Notes: generated by a model from the sequence alone, not told the origin. Counted from the first letter of the stretch, positions 20,938 through 33,426 are shown. The stretch is 64,000 nucleotides of DNA from Pantoea sp. Brub (GCA_016642085.1 VOQV01000001.1:1-64000), one strand, 5' to 3'. Numbers and translations: made by a program.

Positions 20938-23385
20938 TTATAAAATACGAAATAAATCAGCAAATATACCAGCTGCTGTTACAGCATTACCAGCACCATA
21001 TCCACGTATTACTAATGGGATTGGTTTATAGTAATCACTGTAAAAGACTAAAGCATTTTCGCCATTTTTAATTTTATACAATGGGTGATTTGTATCTACT
21101 TCATCAAGTTTTACTTCACAAATACCGTGATGTTTAATTGTACCTATAAATCTTAGTACTTTATTGTTATTCTGAGCTTTTAATACACGCTTTGCGAATT
21201 CATCATCAAATTGTGACAAAATTGTTATAAATTGTTCTGGATTTTTAATATCACGTATATCGATTGGTAAAATAGGTTTGATTTGAATATCATTTAATTC
21301 TAATTTATATCCAGCTTCTCTTGCTAAAATTAATAATTTACGAGCTACATCTAATCCAGATAAATCATCTCTAGGATCTGGTTCAGTAAATCCCATTTCG
21401 CAAGCCATTTTTGTTGCTTTAGATAAACTAATACCTTCATCTAATTTACCAAATATAAAAGATAATGAACCTGATAAAATACCTGAAAATTCTAATAATT
21501 TATCTCCTGCGTTTAATAAATGTTGTAAGTTTTCAATTATAGGTAAACCAGCACCTACATTAGTATTATATAAAAATTTACGATGATATTTAATTGCTAT
21601 ATGACGTATTTTTTGATAAGCCTTCCAAGAAGAGGTATTAGCTTTTTTATTTGATGTTATTACATGAAAACCATTAGATAAAAAATTTACATATTGATCA
21701 GCTATCATTTGACTAGCAGTGCAATCAATAATTACTGGATTTATAAGATTAAATGTTTTCATTAAACCATTTAAATAATTTATATTATATAATTTATTAC
21801 TATTATGTAAAGTTGATTCCCAATTACTTAAATCAATTTCAGTATCCATGTTAAGTAACAATCCTTTTGAATTAGCAATACCATGCACACATATATTTAT
21901 ATTTTTTTGTCTTAATAATGGTTTTTGACTATATATTTGTTTTAATAACGTGCTTCCAACTCCACCTACCCCAATTAAAAAAACTTCAATTATTTGGTCA
22001 GTATGAAATAACATTTGATGTATAGCTTGCATACCAGTTATTGATTTATTACTATCAACAACTACTGAAATGGAGTGTCCTGAAAAATTTTGTACAGTGG
22101 CTATTGTATTAATTTTAGTATTTGATAATGCTGAAAAGATTTTTGCAGGCAATGCATGTGATTTATTTATTTGATATCCTACAATAGAAATTATTGATAA
22201 ATGTTTAATAATTGTAATAGGTTTAAGTAATCCAGTTTGAATTTCAAGATGAAATGCTTTTTTGAAAACATTTTTAATACATAAATATTCATTATTTGTT
22301 ATACAAAAACTAATATTGCATTCTGAAGATGATTTGATAATTAATATTGCTGATACACATATTTTTGATATAATATTACATATGCGATTAATAATATTAG
22401 CTGTATTGTTTATACCTGCTCCAGAAAAATTTAACATTACTATATTATCAAGACTAGTTATTCCTGTAATATAACTATTGTGTTGAAAACATTGTTCACT
22501 AATAACCGTTCCAGATAATTCAGGATGCATAATATTTTTTATTACACAAGGTATTTTTAATTGTGCAAGAGGAGCAATAGTACGAGGATGTAAAATTCTT
22601 GCTCCAAGATAAGATAATTCTATTGCTTCTATATAAGAAAGTGATTTTAAAAAACGAGTATTAATAACTTTACGTGGATCACATGTATATATACCATTCA
22701 CATCAGTCCAAATAATACAGCAATTAGCATTTAAACACACTGCTAAAACTGCTGCTGAATAATCTGAACCATTACGTCCTAACAGAACTAATTCACCAAA
22801 TTCATTACCAGCTATAAAACCAGCCATAAGAATTATGTTTTGTTTAGGAATATCAGTAGATTGAATACGATTAGTTGATTCAATTATATCAACAGTTGAA
22901 TTTAAATAATGACCAATTGCTAATAGTTTTTCTTGAGGATTAATAATAGTAATATGATGACCACGTGATTTTAATAATTCTTTCATTACAAATACACACA
23001 GTCTTTCCCCAATAGATATCACAGAAGCATAAATATTATCAGAACAATGTTTTAGCAAACTAATTCTATATAACTGATATTTTAAATTAGTGAATTCATA
23101 ATTTAAGTGTTTTTTAATATACTCAATGTTAATTGGTTCATTTTGATCTAATATATTTTTTAACAAACTAAAAAAAATTTGTTCAACATCATTTGTTGTT
23201 TTAGATAAAAACTTGTTTTCAGTAGCATCATTAATCATCTGTACTAAATGATTAGTAACATTAGCTGGAGCAGATAATACAATTGCAATTTGTTCATCGT
23301 TTTTATTAGATTCTATAATATTAGCTGCAGTAATAAAACGTTTTGCATTACTTACAGAGGTTCCACCAAATTTTAATACACGCAT
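20938..23385 (-). CDS. thrA: Bifunctional aspartokinase I / homoserine dehydrogenase I
   Basis: ThrA phosphorylates aspartate and, in its second domain, reduces aspartate semialdehyde to homoserine. The product has 815 residues (820 in E. coli) from the ATG at 23385. The kinase domain begins [11 protein letters not shown] and has [11 protein letters not shown]. Two central ACT-type regulatory segments follow. The dehydrogenase begins near residue 460 with [14 protein letters not shown] and has [21 protein letters not shown] and [13 protein letters not shown]. The ATG four codons upstream is less likely because AAGGA would be too close to it. No threonine leader peptide or GC-rich attenuator is visible upstream. 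Confidence 0.98.
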   Translation of the reverse strand: MRVLKFGGTSVSNAKRFITAANIIESNKNDEQIAIVLSAPANVTNHLVQMINDATENKFLSKTTNDVEQIFFSLLKNILDQNEPINIEYIKKHLNYEFTNLKYQLYRISLLKHCSDNIYASVISIGERLCVFVMKELLKSRGHHITIINPQEKLLAIGHYLNSTVDIIESTNRIQSTDIPKQNIILMAGFIAGNEFGELVLLGRNGSDYSAAVLAVCLNANCCIIWTDVNGIYTCDPRKVINTRFLKSLSYIEAIELSYLGARILHPRTIAPLAQLKIPCVIKNIMHPELSGTVISEQCFQHNSYITGITSLDNIVMLNFSGAGINNTANIINRICNIISKICVSAILIIKSSSECNISFCITNNEYLCIKNVFKKAFHLEIQTGLLKPITIIKHLSIISIVGYQINKSHALPAKIFSALSNTKINTIATVQNFSGHSISVVVDSNKSITGMQAIHQMLFHTDQIIEVFLIGVGGVGSTLLKQIYSQKPLLRQKNINICVHGIANSKGLLLNMDTEIDLSNWESTLHNSNKLYNINYLNGLMKTFNLINPVIIDCTASQMIADQYVNFLSNGFHVITSNKKANTSSWKAYQKIRHIAIKYHRKFLYNTNVGAGLPIIENLQHLLNAGDKLLEFSGILSGSLSFIFGKLDEGISLSKATKMACEMGFTEPDPRDDLSGLDVARKLLILAREAGYKLELNDIQIKPILPIDIRDIKNPEQFITILSQFDDEFAKRVLKAQNNNKVLRFIGTIKHHGICEVKLDEVDTNHPLYKIKNGENALVFYSDYYKPIPLVIRGYGAGNAVTAAGIFADLFRIL

Positions 23386-23446
23386 GATGTAAACCATCCT
23401 TGATTAAAAATGAATAATATAATATTTAAATATAAATTTTGTGTAG

Positions 23447-23485
23447 TGAAAACATATTAAATTCATTAAATTAAATATGTTTTCA
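23447..23485. repeat. Perfect 12-bp inverted repeat in thrA-nnr divergent region
   Basis: TGAAAACATATT (23447-23458) pairs with AATATGTTTTCA (23474-23485) around a 15-base loop. It lies 62 to 100 bp before the thrA start, between thrA and the divergent nnr gene. It could be an operator or a hairpin in the thrA leader. It has no U tract, so it is not a plain terminator. The rest of the roughly 430-bp intergenic region shows no gene. Confidence 0.5.
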
Positions 23486-23814
23486 TACATTATTATGATT
23501 TTTAAAAATGATATTGATTATTTATATTTATTTTATCTTATAACCATTATTATTTTTATTACAATAATGTTTTTTTACAAAGGTAAAATAATAATATAAA
23601 ATGTTTTTTGATAATTATTTATAATTAATAAATGAAAATAAATTTAAATTATATTGATAACAAGAGTTTTAAAAGTGATTATTTTAGTTAAAATTTACTT
23701 ATTAACTAAATTAGTACATATATGATAATATCATTTATTAAAGTAATGTACTTAATTTAAATTTATAAATTATATAGTTTGAACAATTTAACAAAATTAG
23801 AGATTTTTAAGGAT

Positions 23815-25320
23815 ATGATCAATTGTTTTCAAAAAAGCAAAAATAATTTACCTTATTCTGTATGGACAGTAGAACAATTAAAACATCTAGAATATGAATG
23901 TACTCAAAGTTTAGGAATTGATTTATACGAACTTATGTTACGCGCTGGATACGTTGTTTATGAACACATTTGTATGCATTGGCCTGATGCTAATAATTGG
24001 TTGATTTTATGTGGTCATGGCAACAATGGAGGTGATGGTTATATAGTAGCTAGATTAGCGAAATTATCAGGTAAACGAGTAACCTTGATAGCATGTAATG
24101 ACAATAAAACGTTATCTATATTAGCAAAAAAAGCATCAAATTCTTGGTTAGAAGTTAATGGTGTCATTAATCCTTCAGATATGATTTGGCCAAAAAAAAT
24201 AGATATAATCATTGATGCATTATTAGGTACAGGTAACAAACTTAGGCCTCTTCAACAATCTTATTTAAAATTAATTAAATTAGCAAATATCAATACAGCT
24301 CCAATTGTATCTATCGATATACCTTCTGGTTTACTAGCTAATAATGGTAATACAACAGGAGAAACAATTTATGCTACACATACTCTTAGTTTAATTACAT
24401 TAAAACCAGGTCAATTAATTGGTAGAGCAAAAGAATTTATTGGAAAATTATATTGTAATGATTTAGGATTGAGTTCTTTTCTATCAACAAAAAAACCACC
24501 AATTTATCGTTTCGATGCTAGTTGTTTAATAAATTGGTTACAACCACGTAATCCAATATCTCATAAAGGTAATCATGGTCGTATATTAGTAATTGGTGGT
24601 AATGTTGGCACTGTTGGTGCTGTTTACATGGCAGGAGAAGCAGCATTAAGAAGTGGTAGTGGATTAGTAAAAATATTAATTCATCCAAATAATGTTGTTT
24701 CTACAGTTAATACAAGACCTGAACTTATGGTGAAAGTATTAAGCATAAAAAGTATAGATTATGAATTAGATTGGGCTGATGTTGTCATCATTGGACCTGG
24801 TTTAGGTTTAGACGAATGGAGTAAAAAAATAATACAAATGATTTCTAGTAGTAATAAACCAATGCTTTGGGATGCTGATGCACTTAATTTACTGGCAATT
24901 AACGAAAATAAAAACAATAATCGTATTATTACACCTCATCTTAAAGAAGCCAGCCGTTTATTAAATATAAATATTGAAGAAATTACAAATAATCTTTTAC
25001 TTGCTGCAAATAATTTAGTAAAAAAATATGGTGGAATTGTAGTATTAAAAAGTGCAGTAACAATTATTACGAATGGTAAAGACATAGCTTGTATTGATGT
25101 AGGAAATGCAGGCATGGCATCGGGTGGAATGGGTGATGTATTAAGTGGTATCATAGCTTCTTTTGTCGGTCAAAATTTAACATTATTTAATGCCGCTGCT
25201 GCTGGTTGTGTTGTTCATGGTGCAGCAGCAGATGAAATAGCTCTTAAATATGGGGAAAGAGGTATGTTAGCGATGGATTTAATGAAATTTTTATGGAAAT
25301 ATGTTAATCCCAAAGCATAA
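23815..25320 (+). CDS. nnr: Bifunctional NAD(P)HX epimerase / ADP-dependent dehydratase
   Basis: Nnr (YjeF) repairs hydrated NADH and NADPH. The N-terminal epimerase domain has CGHGNNGGDGYIVARLAK and VDALLGTG-like DALLGTGN. The C-terminal ribokinase-like dehydratase domain has ISHKGNHGRILVIGG, WDADALNLL and NAGMASGGMGDVLSGII. I use the ATG at 23815 (MINCFQKSKNNLP), giving 501 residues (515 in E. coli). A TTG at 23779 would add 12 residues and is possible. tsaE follows after 11 bp, the E. coli order, so they are probably co-transcribed. Confidence 0.94.
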   Translation: MINCFQKSKNNLPYSVWTVEQLKHLEYECTQSLGIDLYELMLRAGYVVYEHICMHWPDANNWLILCGHGNNGGDGYIVARLAKLSGKRVTLIACNDNKTLSILAKKASNSWLEVNGVINPSDMIWPKKIDIIIDALLGTGNKLRPLQQSYLKLIKLANINTAPIVSIDIPSGLLANNGNTTGETIYATHTLSLITLKPGQLIGRAKEFIGKLYCNDLGLSSFLSTKKPPIYRFDASCLINWLQPRNPISHKGNHGRILVIGGNVGTVGAVYMAGEAALRSGSGLVKILIHPNNVVSTVNTRPELMVKVLSIKSIDYELDWADVVIIGPGLGLDEWSKKIIQMISSSNKPMLWDADALNLLAINENKNNNRIITPHLKEASRLLNINIEEITNNLLLAANNLVKKYGGIVVLKSAVTIITNGKDIACIDVGNAGMASGGMGDVLSGIIASFVGQNLTLFNAAAAGCVVHGAAADEIALKYGERGMLAMDLMKFLWKYVNPKA

Positions 25321-25331
25321 GTTTATAAAAT

Positions 25332-25796
25332 ATGAATAAATATATTGTCTATTTATCTGATGAACAAGCTACTTTAACTTTAGGTATACAATTATCTTAT
25401 GAATTTTATAATACAGGAATTATTTATTTATATGGTGATCTTGGTGTAGGTAAAACTACTTTTATTAGAGGATTCTTACGTGGTTTAGGTTACAATGGTA
25501 TTGTTAATAGTCCTACTTATACATTAGTAGAGTTTTATCAAATAGGAACTGTATCTGTTTATCATATGGATCTTTATCGTATTGCGGATGCATCTGAATT
25601 GGAATTTATAGGTATTAGTGAATATTTTCAAAAAAATACAATTTGTTTAATAGAATGGCCTCAAAATGGTATAAATAAAATTCCTGAAGCAGATATAATA
25701 CTAACGTTTGATTATAATTTTAATTCACGTAAAGTAGAATTAATTACATATTCATCAATAAATGTTAATTTGATAAAAAATATATATAAATTATAA
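25332..25796 (+). CDS. tsaE: tRNA threonylcarbamoyladenosine biosynthesis ATPase TsaE
   Basis: TsaE is the ATPase partner of TsaB-TsaD in making t6A at position 37 of ANN-decoding tRNAs. The 154-residue product (153 in E. coli) has the Walker A loop GDLGVGKTTFIRGFLRGLG, NSPTYTLVEFY (switch region) and VYHMDLYRI, then LIEWPQN. tsaD is also in this window at 47190; tsaB and tsaC must lie elsewhere. E. coli has amiB after this gene, but it is absent here. Confidence 0.95.
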   Translation: MNKYIVYLSDEQATLTLGIQLSYEFYNTGIIYLYGDLGVGKTTFIRGFLRGLGYNGIVNSPTYTLVEFYQIGTVSVYHMDLYRIADASELEFIGISEYFQKNTICLIEWPQNGINKIPEADIILTFDYNFNSRKVELITYSSINVNLIKNIYKL

Positions 25797-26191
25797 TAAT
25801 TAATAATTTTATTTTATAAATATATATAATACATACTATTATATATATTTGTATTATTTAGAATTGTTGTTTTTAATAAAAAATAATGCTGTTTTCACTA
25901 ACTTGATATATCATTAATTGTTATAAATTATTATTCATAAAAAATGATAGAAATTAAATCTACTATATTTTGTTCTTTTAAATAATTTATTCATGAACAA
26001 ATTATTAAGCATAATTTATATTATTATCTAATTTTCAATATATACGATGCGTTATTATTTATAATAAAAATAATTTATTTGAATAATATTGAAACTATTT
26101 AAAAATATTTCAATACATTAATTGTTTTATTAATTTTAAATATTAAAATATTTTATATTTAAAATTATTCTATTAATTAAAAGGACATATT
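25797..26191. other. AT-rich spacer where amiB is missing
   Basis: About 395 bp between tsaE and mutL. I see no ORF and no recognisable remnant of amiB. AAAGGA just before the mutL ATG is a ribosome binding site. Any mutL promoter is not distinguishable in the background. Confidence 0.55.
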
Positions 26192-27952
26192 ATGTCGATT
26201 AAAATTTTGTCTGCTAAATTAATTAATCAAATAGCAGCAGGGGAAATAATTGAACGTCCTGTATCAGTTGTAAAAGAATTAATAGAAAATAGTCTTGATG
26301 CTGGTGCAAATTATATTGATATACATATCAAAAAAGGTGGTACAAAATTAATTCAAGTTCAAGATAATGGTTATGGCATAGTTAAAGATGAATTAAATTT
26401 AGCATTAGCACGTTATGCAACTAGTAAAATTACATGCATAAATGATCTTGAAGCAATTAAAAGTTTTGGATTTCGTGGTGAAGCCTTATCTAGTATTTGT
26501 TCCGTTTCTCGTTTAACTTTAACTTCAAGAAGTTATGACCAACAACAAGCTTGGCAAATTTACTCTGAAGGGTTACAGGTAATATTGAAACCAGCTAATC
26601 ATCCGATAGGCACTACTGTTAAAATACTTGATTTATTTTATAATATGCCAGCACGTCGTAAATTTATGAAAACTGAAAAAACTGAATTTATTTATATAGA
26701 TTCATTAATTCGTGAAATGTCTTTATCACGTTTTGATATCACATTTTCACTTAGTCATAATGACAAGTTAATATTTTGCCATAAAGCAGCTAGGAATGAC
26801 AATGAAAAAGATAAAAGATTAATAGCTATTTGCGGAACAAATTTTCAAAAAAATGCATTATCTGTTGATTACAGATCTAATGATCTTGTACTTTGTGGTT
26901 GGATCACTAACCCTTATGTTATATTGAATAGATCTCGTAATATTCAATATTGTTATATAAATAAAAGAATTATATATAACAAAATTATAAATCATGGTAT
27001 TAAACAAGCCTTATATGCTTATACTCATTCACAATATAATAAAAATATATCTTATGTACTATATTTAGAAATAGATCCTAGTCAAATTGATATAAATATA
27101 CATCCTGCAAAGCATGAAATTCGTTTTTACCAATCAAAATTAATACATAATTTTATATTTCAAGGAATACAAAATGTTTTAAACTGGAATCAAAATAGAA
27201 AATTTAATTTATGTACTGAAAATGTAATTAACTTAAAAAATTCTAATTTATTAAATCAATCGCATACTAATATGTCTAGTACACATGATAAATATAATAC
27301 CAAAATTGTATTAAATGATTATGCATATTTAAATAATCATCATAATTCTAATAATTTAGAAAAACAAGTATATCAAGACTTATTTGTAGCTTATAAATAT
27401 CGTTTTGGACAGGTATTAACAGTCTTACAAAACCATTATGCATTAATTGAAAAAGATCAAAAACTAATTTTAATTTATTTACCTACAGCATTATCTTGTA
27501 TAAAGCAAATACAATTTAAAAATAATAATATTAAATTTAATTCACAATCTTTATTAAATAGTGTAACATTTAAAATTAAAAACAATGAATATGAAGTTTT
27601 ACAAAGATATAATAAATTACTTTTAAACATAGGAATAAATATTCGATTAAAACAACATGAAATAATTTTAATTTCGGTCCCTTTAGTTTTACATAATAGT
27701 AATTTAGATGTTTTATTTCCTAAGTTGTTATCATATTTAGCTAAAGATCAAAATTGTTCTATAGAACAATTAATTGATTGGTTATCAAAAAATGAAAACA
27801 CAGATTTTTTAAAATGGAATAGTAAAGAAGCTTCTATTTTATTGTCAGAACTTGAATTTTTATCTCCTGAAATATTTAAATCACCTCCAAAAAATTTATT
27901 AGTATATATTAATATTGATACTTTAATAAATAAATTACATGAAGTATATTAA
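26192..27952 (+). CDS. mutL: DNA mismatch repair protein MutL
   Basis: MutL links MutS mismatch recognition to MutH and UvrD. The 586-residue product (615 in E. coli) has a GHKL ATPase domain with IAAGEIIERPVSVVKELIENSLDAGA, QDNGYGI and SFGFRGEALSSI (residues 10-105). The C-terminal dimerisation domain begins near residue 400 (YRFGQVLTVLQNHYALIEK). The linker between them is rich in Asn, Lys and Tyr and poorly conserved. miaA follows after 2 bp. A kept mutL suggests at least partial mismatch repair, but whether mutS and mutH exist cannot be told from this window. Confidence 0.96.
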   Translation: MSIKILSAKLINQIAAGEIIERPVSVVKELIENSLDAGANYIDIHIKKGGTKLIQVQDNGYGIVKDELNLALARYATSKITCINDLEAIKSFGFRGEALSSICSVSRLTLTSRSYDQQQAWQIYSEGLQVILKPANHPIGTTVKILDLFYNMPARRKFMKTEKTEFIYIDSLIREMSLSRFDITFSLSHNDKLIFCHKAARNDNEKDKRLIAICGTNFQKNALSVDYRSNDLVLCGWITNPYVILNRSRNIQYCYINKRIIYNKIINHGIKQALYAYTHSQYNKNISYVLYLEIDPSQIDINIHPAKHEIRFYQSKLIHNFIFQGIQNVLNWNQNRKFNLCTENVINLKNSNLLNQSHTNMSSTHDKYNTKIVLNDYAYLNNHHNSNNLEKQVYQDLFVAYKYRFGQVLTVLQNHYALIEKDQKLILIYLPTALSCIKQIQFKNNNIKFNSQSLLNSVTFKIKNNEYEVLQRYNKLLLNIGINIRLKQHEIILISVPLVLHNSNLDVLFPKLLSYLAKDQNCSIEQLIDWLSKNENTDFLKWNSKEASILLSELEFLSPEIFKSPPKNLLVYINIDTLINKLHEVY

Positions 27953-27954
27953 AC

Positions 27955-28902
27955 ATGAATGATATTCAAAAAAAATCTCAAATTATTTTTTTAATGGGAC
28001 CAACTGCTTCAGGAAAAAGTGATTTAGCAATAACGATAAGTCAATTATTACCAATTGAAATCATTAGTGTAGATTCTGGTTTAATATATCGTAAAATGAA
28101 TATTGGTACATCTAAGCCGTCTATTACAGAATTAAAATTAATTCCCCATAGATTATTAGACATTAAAAACCCCTCAGAAACTTATTCAGTTGCAGAATTT
28201 CAAAATGATGCCTTAATTGCAATAGAAGAAATCATCAAAAATGGTAAAATACCATTTCTTGTTGGTGGAACTATGTTGTATTTTAAAACATTACTAACAG
28301 GATTATCTCCATTACCATCATCTGATATTAATATTAGAAAACAAATTCACGAAATCGCTTTAAATAAAGGCTGGGATGCTTTGCATTGTCAATTATCTGT
28401 GATTGATCCCATTTCTGCTAATCGAATTCATGTTAATGATACTCAAAGAATTACAAGAGCTTTAGAAGTTTTTTTACTTTCTGGTAAAACTTTAACTGAA
28501 CATATAAAAATACCTGGGAAATCATTGCCTTATGATGTATATCAATTTGCACTTATCCCAAGCAATAGAAACATATTGTATGAACGTATTGAATTACGTT
28601 TTAAAAAAATGTTAGATTTAGGTTTTGAAAATGAATCTAAAAATTTATTTGCTACTGGTGAATTAAATATAGATATGCCTGCTATGCGTTGTCTTGGTTA
28701 TCCTCAAATGTGGTCTTACATGCATGGTCAAATTACTTATAATGAAATGATTGATAAAATTATTCATGCTACTAAGCAATTTGCTAAACACCAAATTACT
28801 TGGTTACAAAATTGGAAAAATGTTTATTGGTTAAATAGTGATCATCCTAAGTTAGCTATCGATTATATATTAAAAATAATTACCAATAAAATATATAAAT
28901 AA
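27955..28902 (+). CDS. miaA: tRNA dimethylallyltransferase
   Basis: MiaA adds the isopentenyl group to A37 of tRNAs reading UNN codons. The 315-residue product (316 in E. coli) has the P-loop MGPTASGKSDLA at residues 14-25, then VDSGLIYRKMNIGTSKP, LVGGTMLYFKTLLTGLSPLP and MRCLGYPQMW of the family. It uses dimethylallyl diphosphate, the product of ispH also in this window. It is coupled to mutL. hfq and hflX, which follow in E. coli, are absent. Confidence 0.97.
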   Translation: MNDIQKKSQIIFLMGPTASGKSDLAITISQLLPIEIISVDSGLIYRKMNIGTSKPSITELKLIPHRLLDIKNPSETYSVAEFQNDALIAIEEIIKNGKIPFLVGGTMLYFKTLLTGLSPLPSSDINIRKQIHEIALNKGWDALHCQLSVIDPISANRIHVNDTQRITRALEVFLLSGKTLTEHIKIPGKSLPYDVYQFALIPSNRNILYERIELRFKKMLDLGFENESKNLFATGELNIDMPAMRCLGYPQMWSYMHGQITYNEMIDKIIHATKQFAKHQITWLQNWKNVYWLNSDHPKLAIDYILKIITNKIYK

Positions 28903-29235
28903 TCTTATTTTTTTAACTAATGCAATTAAATAATATTTATTACAGTATTCATATATTAAAATTAACTTTAATTTTTAATAAATTATTACATAATAACATC
29001 TATTATAGAGTAATATTATAAATTCATAATTAAAAATTCATTTTTTATAAAAATTACTAATATTGATACATTGTTTATAAAATATTAAATTTAACTTAAA
29101 ATCAATTAAATTAATTTATTTACATACCTGTTAGTAAAAAATTTTTATTAATTTTTTTTGCAAAATATTTTATATTTATATAGTAAAATATTGTTAGTAT
29201 ATGCGATTTTTATTTTAAATGGAGCAAAAAATATT
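28903..29235. other. AT-rich spacer where hfq and hflX are missing
   Basis: About 333 bp. I looked for an hfq remnant in all frames by eye and saw none. GGAG at 29220-29223 is the probable hflK ribosome binding site. Confidence 0.5.
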
Positions 29236-30462
29236 ATGACGTGGAATAATCCTAAAAAAAATGAACAAGATCATGATCCTTGGAAAAAACAAAAAAATAA
29301 AATTAATAATAAAGAAAAATATTTTTATTTAATAATCACTAATTTAAAAAAATTTTTTTTAAAATTAATCAAAAAAATAAATTTCAATAATTTCATTAAA
29401 AATAAAAAAAAATCAAAAAATAGTTATATTAAAAATTTTAGCATATTCTTGTTATGTTCATTGATTAGTTGGATTGTAAGCGGTTTTTATATTCTTAAAG
29501 AAGCAGAAAGTGGAGTAATTACAAGATTTGGTAAATTTCATCATATAGTTACACCAGGTTTAAATTGGAGATTAAGATTTGTTGATCATCTATGTGCAAT
29601 TGATGTAAAATCGGCAAGAGAAATATCTACTGCTGCATTAATGCTTACATCTGATGAAAATATGGTTAATGTAGAAATTAATTTACAATATATGATAACA
29701 AATCCTAAGAATTATATATATTCAGTAATTAATTCTGATGATATTTTACACCAAATGACTGATAGTATTTTACGTAGTATCGTAGGACGATATACTATGG
29801 ATTATATTTTAACGAAAGGATATGATTTGTTAAAATATAATATAAAACAAGAGATAAATAAAGTTATTAATACATATAATATGGGAACAATTGTATTAGA
29901 TGTTAATATTCAAAAAATTGCTCCTCCTATAGAAGTTCAATCAGTTTTTAATGATACAATTATTGCTAATGAAAATAAAAAACAATATATACAAGATGCA
30001 CAATCTTATGCTAATAAAATTACATTACGTGCCCAAGCTAAAGCTAATAAAATTATTGAAGAAGCACATAAATATAAAATAAAAAAAATATTAGAAATAA
30101 AAGGTGAAATATCAAGATTTGAAAAATTATTGCCAGAATATCAAAAATCTCCAGTACTTACCAAAAAACGTTTGTATATAGAAAAAATGGAAAAAATTCT
30201 TAAAAATAAGAAAAAAATATTGATTGATAATCATGTTAAAAATGTAATTTTAATACCTTTTGATAATCTAGAATATAGTAAAATAATTAATGTAAATACA
30301 CAGAAACATAAAAATATTATTAATAACAAAAAAATAAATAAAACATCCAATGCTAATATTAGTAATGATAAACCATCATCATATAACAAACATGACAACA
30401 TTACAGATCTACGTTTAGCTAATTCAATTAGAAAAAATGTCTATCGAGAACAAAGAGAATAA
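29236..30462 (+). CDS. hflK: Membrane protease modulator HflK
   Basis: HflK is an SPFH/prohibitin-family inner-membrane protein that with HflC forms a cage around the FtsH protease. The start ATG at 29236 gives MTWNNPKKNEQDHDPW, close to the E. coli start, with GGAG upstream; length is 408 residues (419 in E. coli). A single membrane segment lies near residues 68-87 (FSIFLLCSLISWIVSGFYIL), followed by KEAESGVITRFGKFHHIVTPGLNW. The Gly/Ser-rich stretch of E. coli before the membrane segment is replaced here by Lys/Asn-rich sequence. hflC follows after 3 bp. Confidence 0.95.
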   Translation: MTWNNPKKNEQDHDPWKKQKNKINNKEKYFYLIITNLKKFFLKLIKKINFNNFIKNKKKSKNSYIKNFSIFLLCSLISWIVSGFYILKEAESGVITRFGKFHHIVTPGLNWRLRFVDHLCAIDVKSAREISTAALMLTSDENMVNVEINLQYMITNPKNYIYSVINSDDILHQMTDSILRSIVGRYTMDYILTKGYDLLKYNIKQEINKVINTYNMGTIVLDVNIQKIAPPIEVQSVFNDTIIANENKKQYIQDAQSYANKITLRAQAKANKIIEEAHKYKIKKILEIKGEISRFEKLLPEYQKSPVLTKKRLYIEKMEKILKNKKKILIDNHVKNVILIPFDNLEYSKIINVNTQKHKNIINNKKINKTSNANISNDKPSSYNKHDNITDLRLANSIRKNVYREQRE

Positions 30463-30465
30463 TTT

Positions 30466-31416
30466 ATGTATAAAATAATAATCACATGTTTTATTTTCGT
30501 ATTGATATTGTTTCAAACTTCTTTATTTATAGTGCATGAAGGCCAAATAGGTATCGTATTACGTTTTGATAAAATTTTACGTGATAGTAATAATTATCCA
30601 AAATTGTTTACATCAGGACTTCATTTAAAAGTTCCTTTTATTGACACTATTAAATTATTTGATAATCGTATTCAATTAATGAACAATACGGGAGATCATT
30701 TTATTACTAAAGAAAAAAAAGATTTAATTATTGATTCGTATATTAAATGGCGCATTAATAATTTCGGCAAATATTATCTTTTTACTGAAGGTGGTGACAT
30801 CACAAAAGCTGAAATATTATTAAAACGTCAATTTAATGATCGCTTACATTCTGAAATTAGTAATTTACAGATTAAAGATATTATTAATGATTCACATAAC
30901 AATTTAACAAATAATATACGCAATTTTTTAAATCATGGTAATTCAAAACAAGTTATATTCAACTCAAAAAATAAAAATGAAGAAAGTGTTTGTAATTTCA
31001 ATAATATGTTAGAATTCGGCATTGAAGTAATTGATATAGGTATCAAACGAATTAGTTTACCTGCTGAAATATCAGATGCTGTCTTTAAAAGAATGCGTAT
31101 TGAACATCAAACAATAGCAGATAATGAACGTATGCAAGGACAACAAGAAGCTGAAAAATTACGTGCTCAAGCAGATTATAAAGCCACATCAATTGTTTCT
31201 GAAGCTAAACGCAATGCATTAATAATCAAAGGTGATAGTGATAAAATAACTGCTAAATTGATTTCTGATGCATTTGGTAAAAGTACAGAATTTTATATCT
31301 TTCTTAGAAGTCTTGAAGCATACGAAAAAATTTTTTACCACAATAATGATTTATTATTATTAAATGTAAATAACAATTTGTTTCGATATATGAATATGCC
31401 ATTATTTGAAAAATAA
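30466..31416 (+). CDS. hflC: Membrane protease modulator HflC
   Basis: HflC pairs with HflK around FtsH. The 316-residue product (334 in E. coli) has an N-terminal membrane anchor (residues 3-22) and an SPFH domain beginning VHEGQIGIVLRFDKIL. ADNERMQGQQEAEKLRAQADYKA near residue 220 is the typical charged coiled-coil region, and FYIFLRSLEAYEKIF is near the end. The C-terminus is slightly shorter than in E. coli. A weak hairpin, GCTAAAA/TTTTAGC, occurs about 10 bp past the stop. Confidence 0.95.
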   Translation: MYKIIITCFIFVLILFQTSLFIVHEGQIGIVLRFDKILRDSNNYPKLFTSGLHLKVPFIDTIKLFDNRIQLMNNTGDHFITKEKKDLIIDSYIKWRINNFGKYYLFTEGGDITKAEILLKRQFNDRLHSEISNLQIKDIINDSHNNLTNNIRNFLNHGNSKQVIFNSKNKNEESVCNFNNMLEFGIEVIDIGIKRISLPAEISDAVFKRMRIEHQTIADNERMQGQQEAEKLRAQADYKATSIVSEAKRNALIIKGDSDKITAKLISDAFGKSTEFYIFLRSLEAYEKIFYHNNDLLLLNVNNNLFRYMNMPLFEK

Positions 31417-31672
31417 ATGCTAAAAAATATTTTTAGCCGACAAAATAGTCAGTTTTTAAAATCTTATTTAATTTAAGCATGAATTTTTAATACCAAAACT
31501 ATTGTAGATGCTAATTAAATATTAATAACATATTTAAACATAATCAAATTTAATTTCGTCAAAAAGATCTAAATGCAACAATATTAATTATTTATTATTA
31601 AATAATAATATCACTTTTTTATAAAATTAATGTAATTAATAATAATTTTGAATTAATAGGTAATGATATTAA

Positions 31673-32971
<1,299 letters not shown>

Positions 32972-33426
32972 AAATTCTCGAAATATATCTAATATTATCT
33001 ATATACTTATTGTAAATCAATATATTTATATTAATGTATTTCAATTACAAAATTAATAATTTATGTTTCATATATATAAAAACAAATTTTGTAATTCCGT
33101 GTATTATTATCAAATATAGTTTATATATTCAAATTAATAAATTTTATTAACTATAAATATATCTATTATGTAGATATTGTTTGTATACTTTTTATATCTT
33201 GTTTCATATATTTTAAAATATATAATATTACAGATTTAAGTCATATATTTATATTATCATTTATTTAAAATAACTGAATATTTTTTTATAAAAATAATAT
33301 TATAAGTTGTTTTATTAAAGATTTATACATATTTAAATGTTTATATTAAAGTTTTATTTGTCTTTATACAAATGTATCTAAAAAAACCGGTGGCAGTAAT
33401 TTTTAAATGACATCGGAGGAATCATA
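32972..33426. other. AT-rich spacer where nsrR is missing
   Basis: About 455 bp. No ORF or remnant of nsrR can be read. The only distinct sequence is the strong ribosome binding site GGAGGA at 33415-33420, just before rnr, which is stronger than most in this window. Confidence 0.55.

Noticed and set aside
25797..26191. amiB pseudogene between tsaE and mutL
   Set aside because: No frame shows amidase motifs; unlike cysQ, nothing can be aligned by eye.
31418..31460. Terminator after hflC
   Set aside because: GCTAAAA/TTTTAGC and a nearby GAC/GTC stem are short, with no convincing U tract; only mentioned under hflC.
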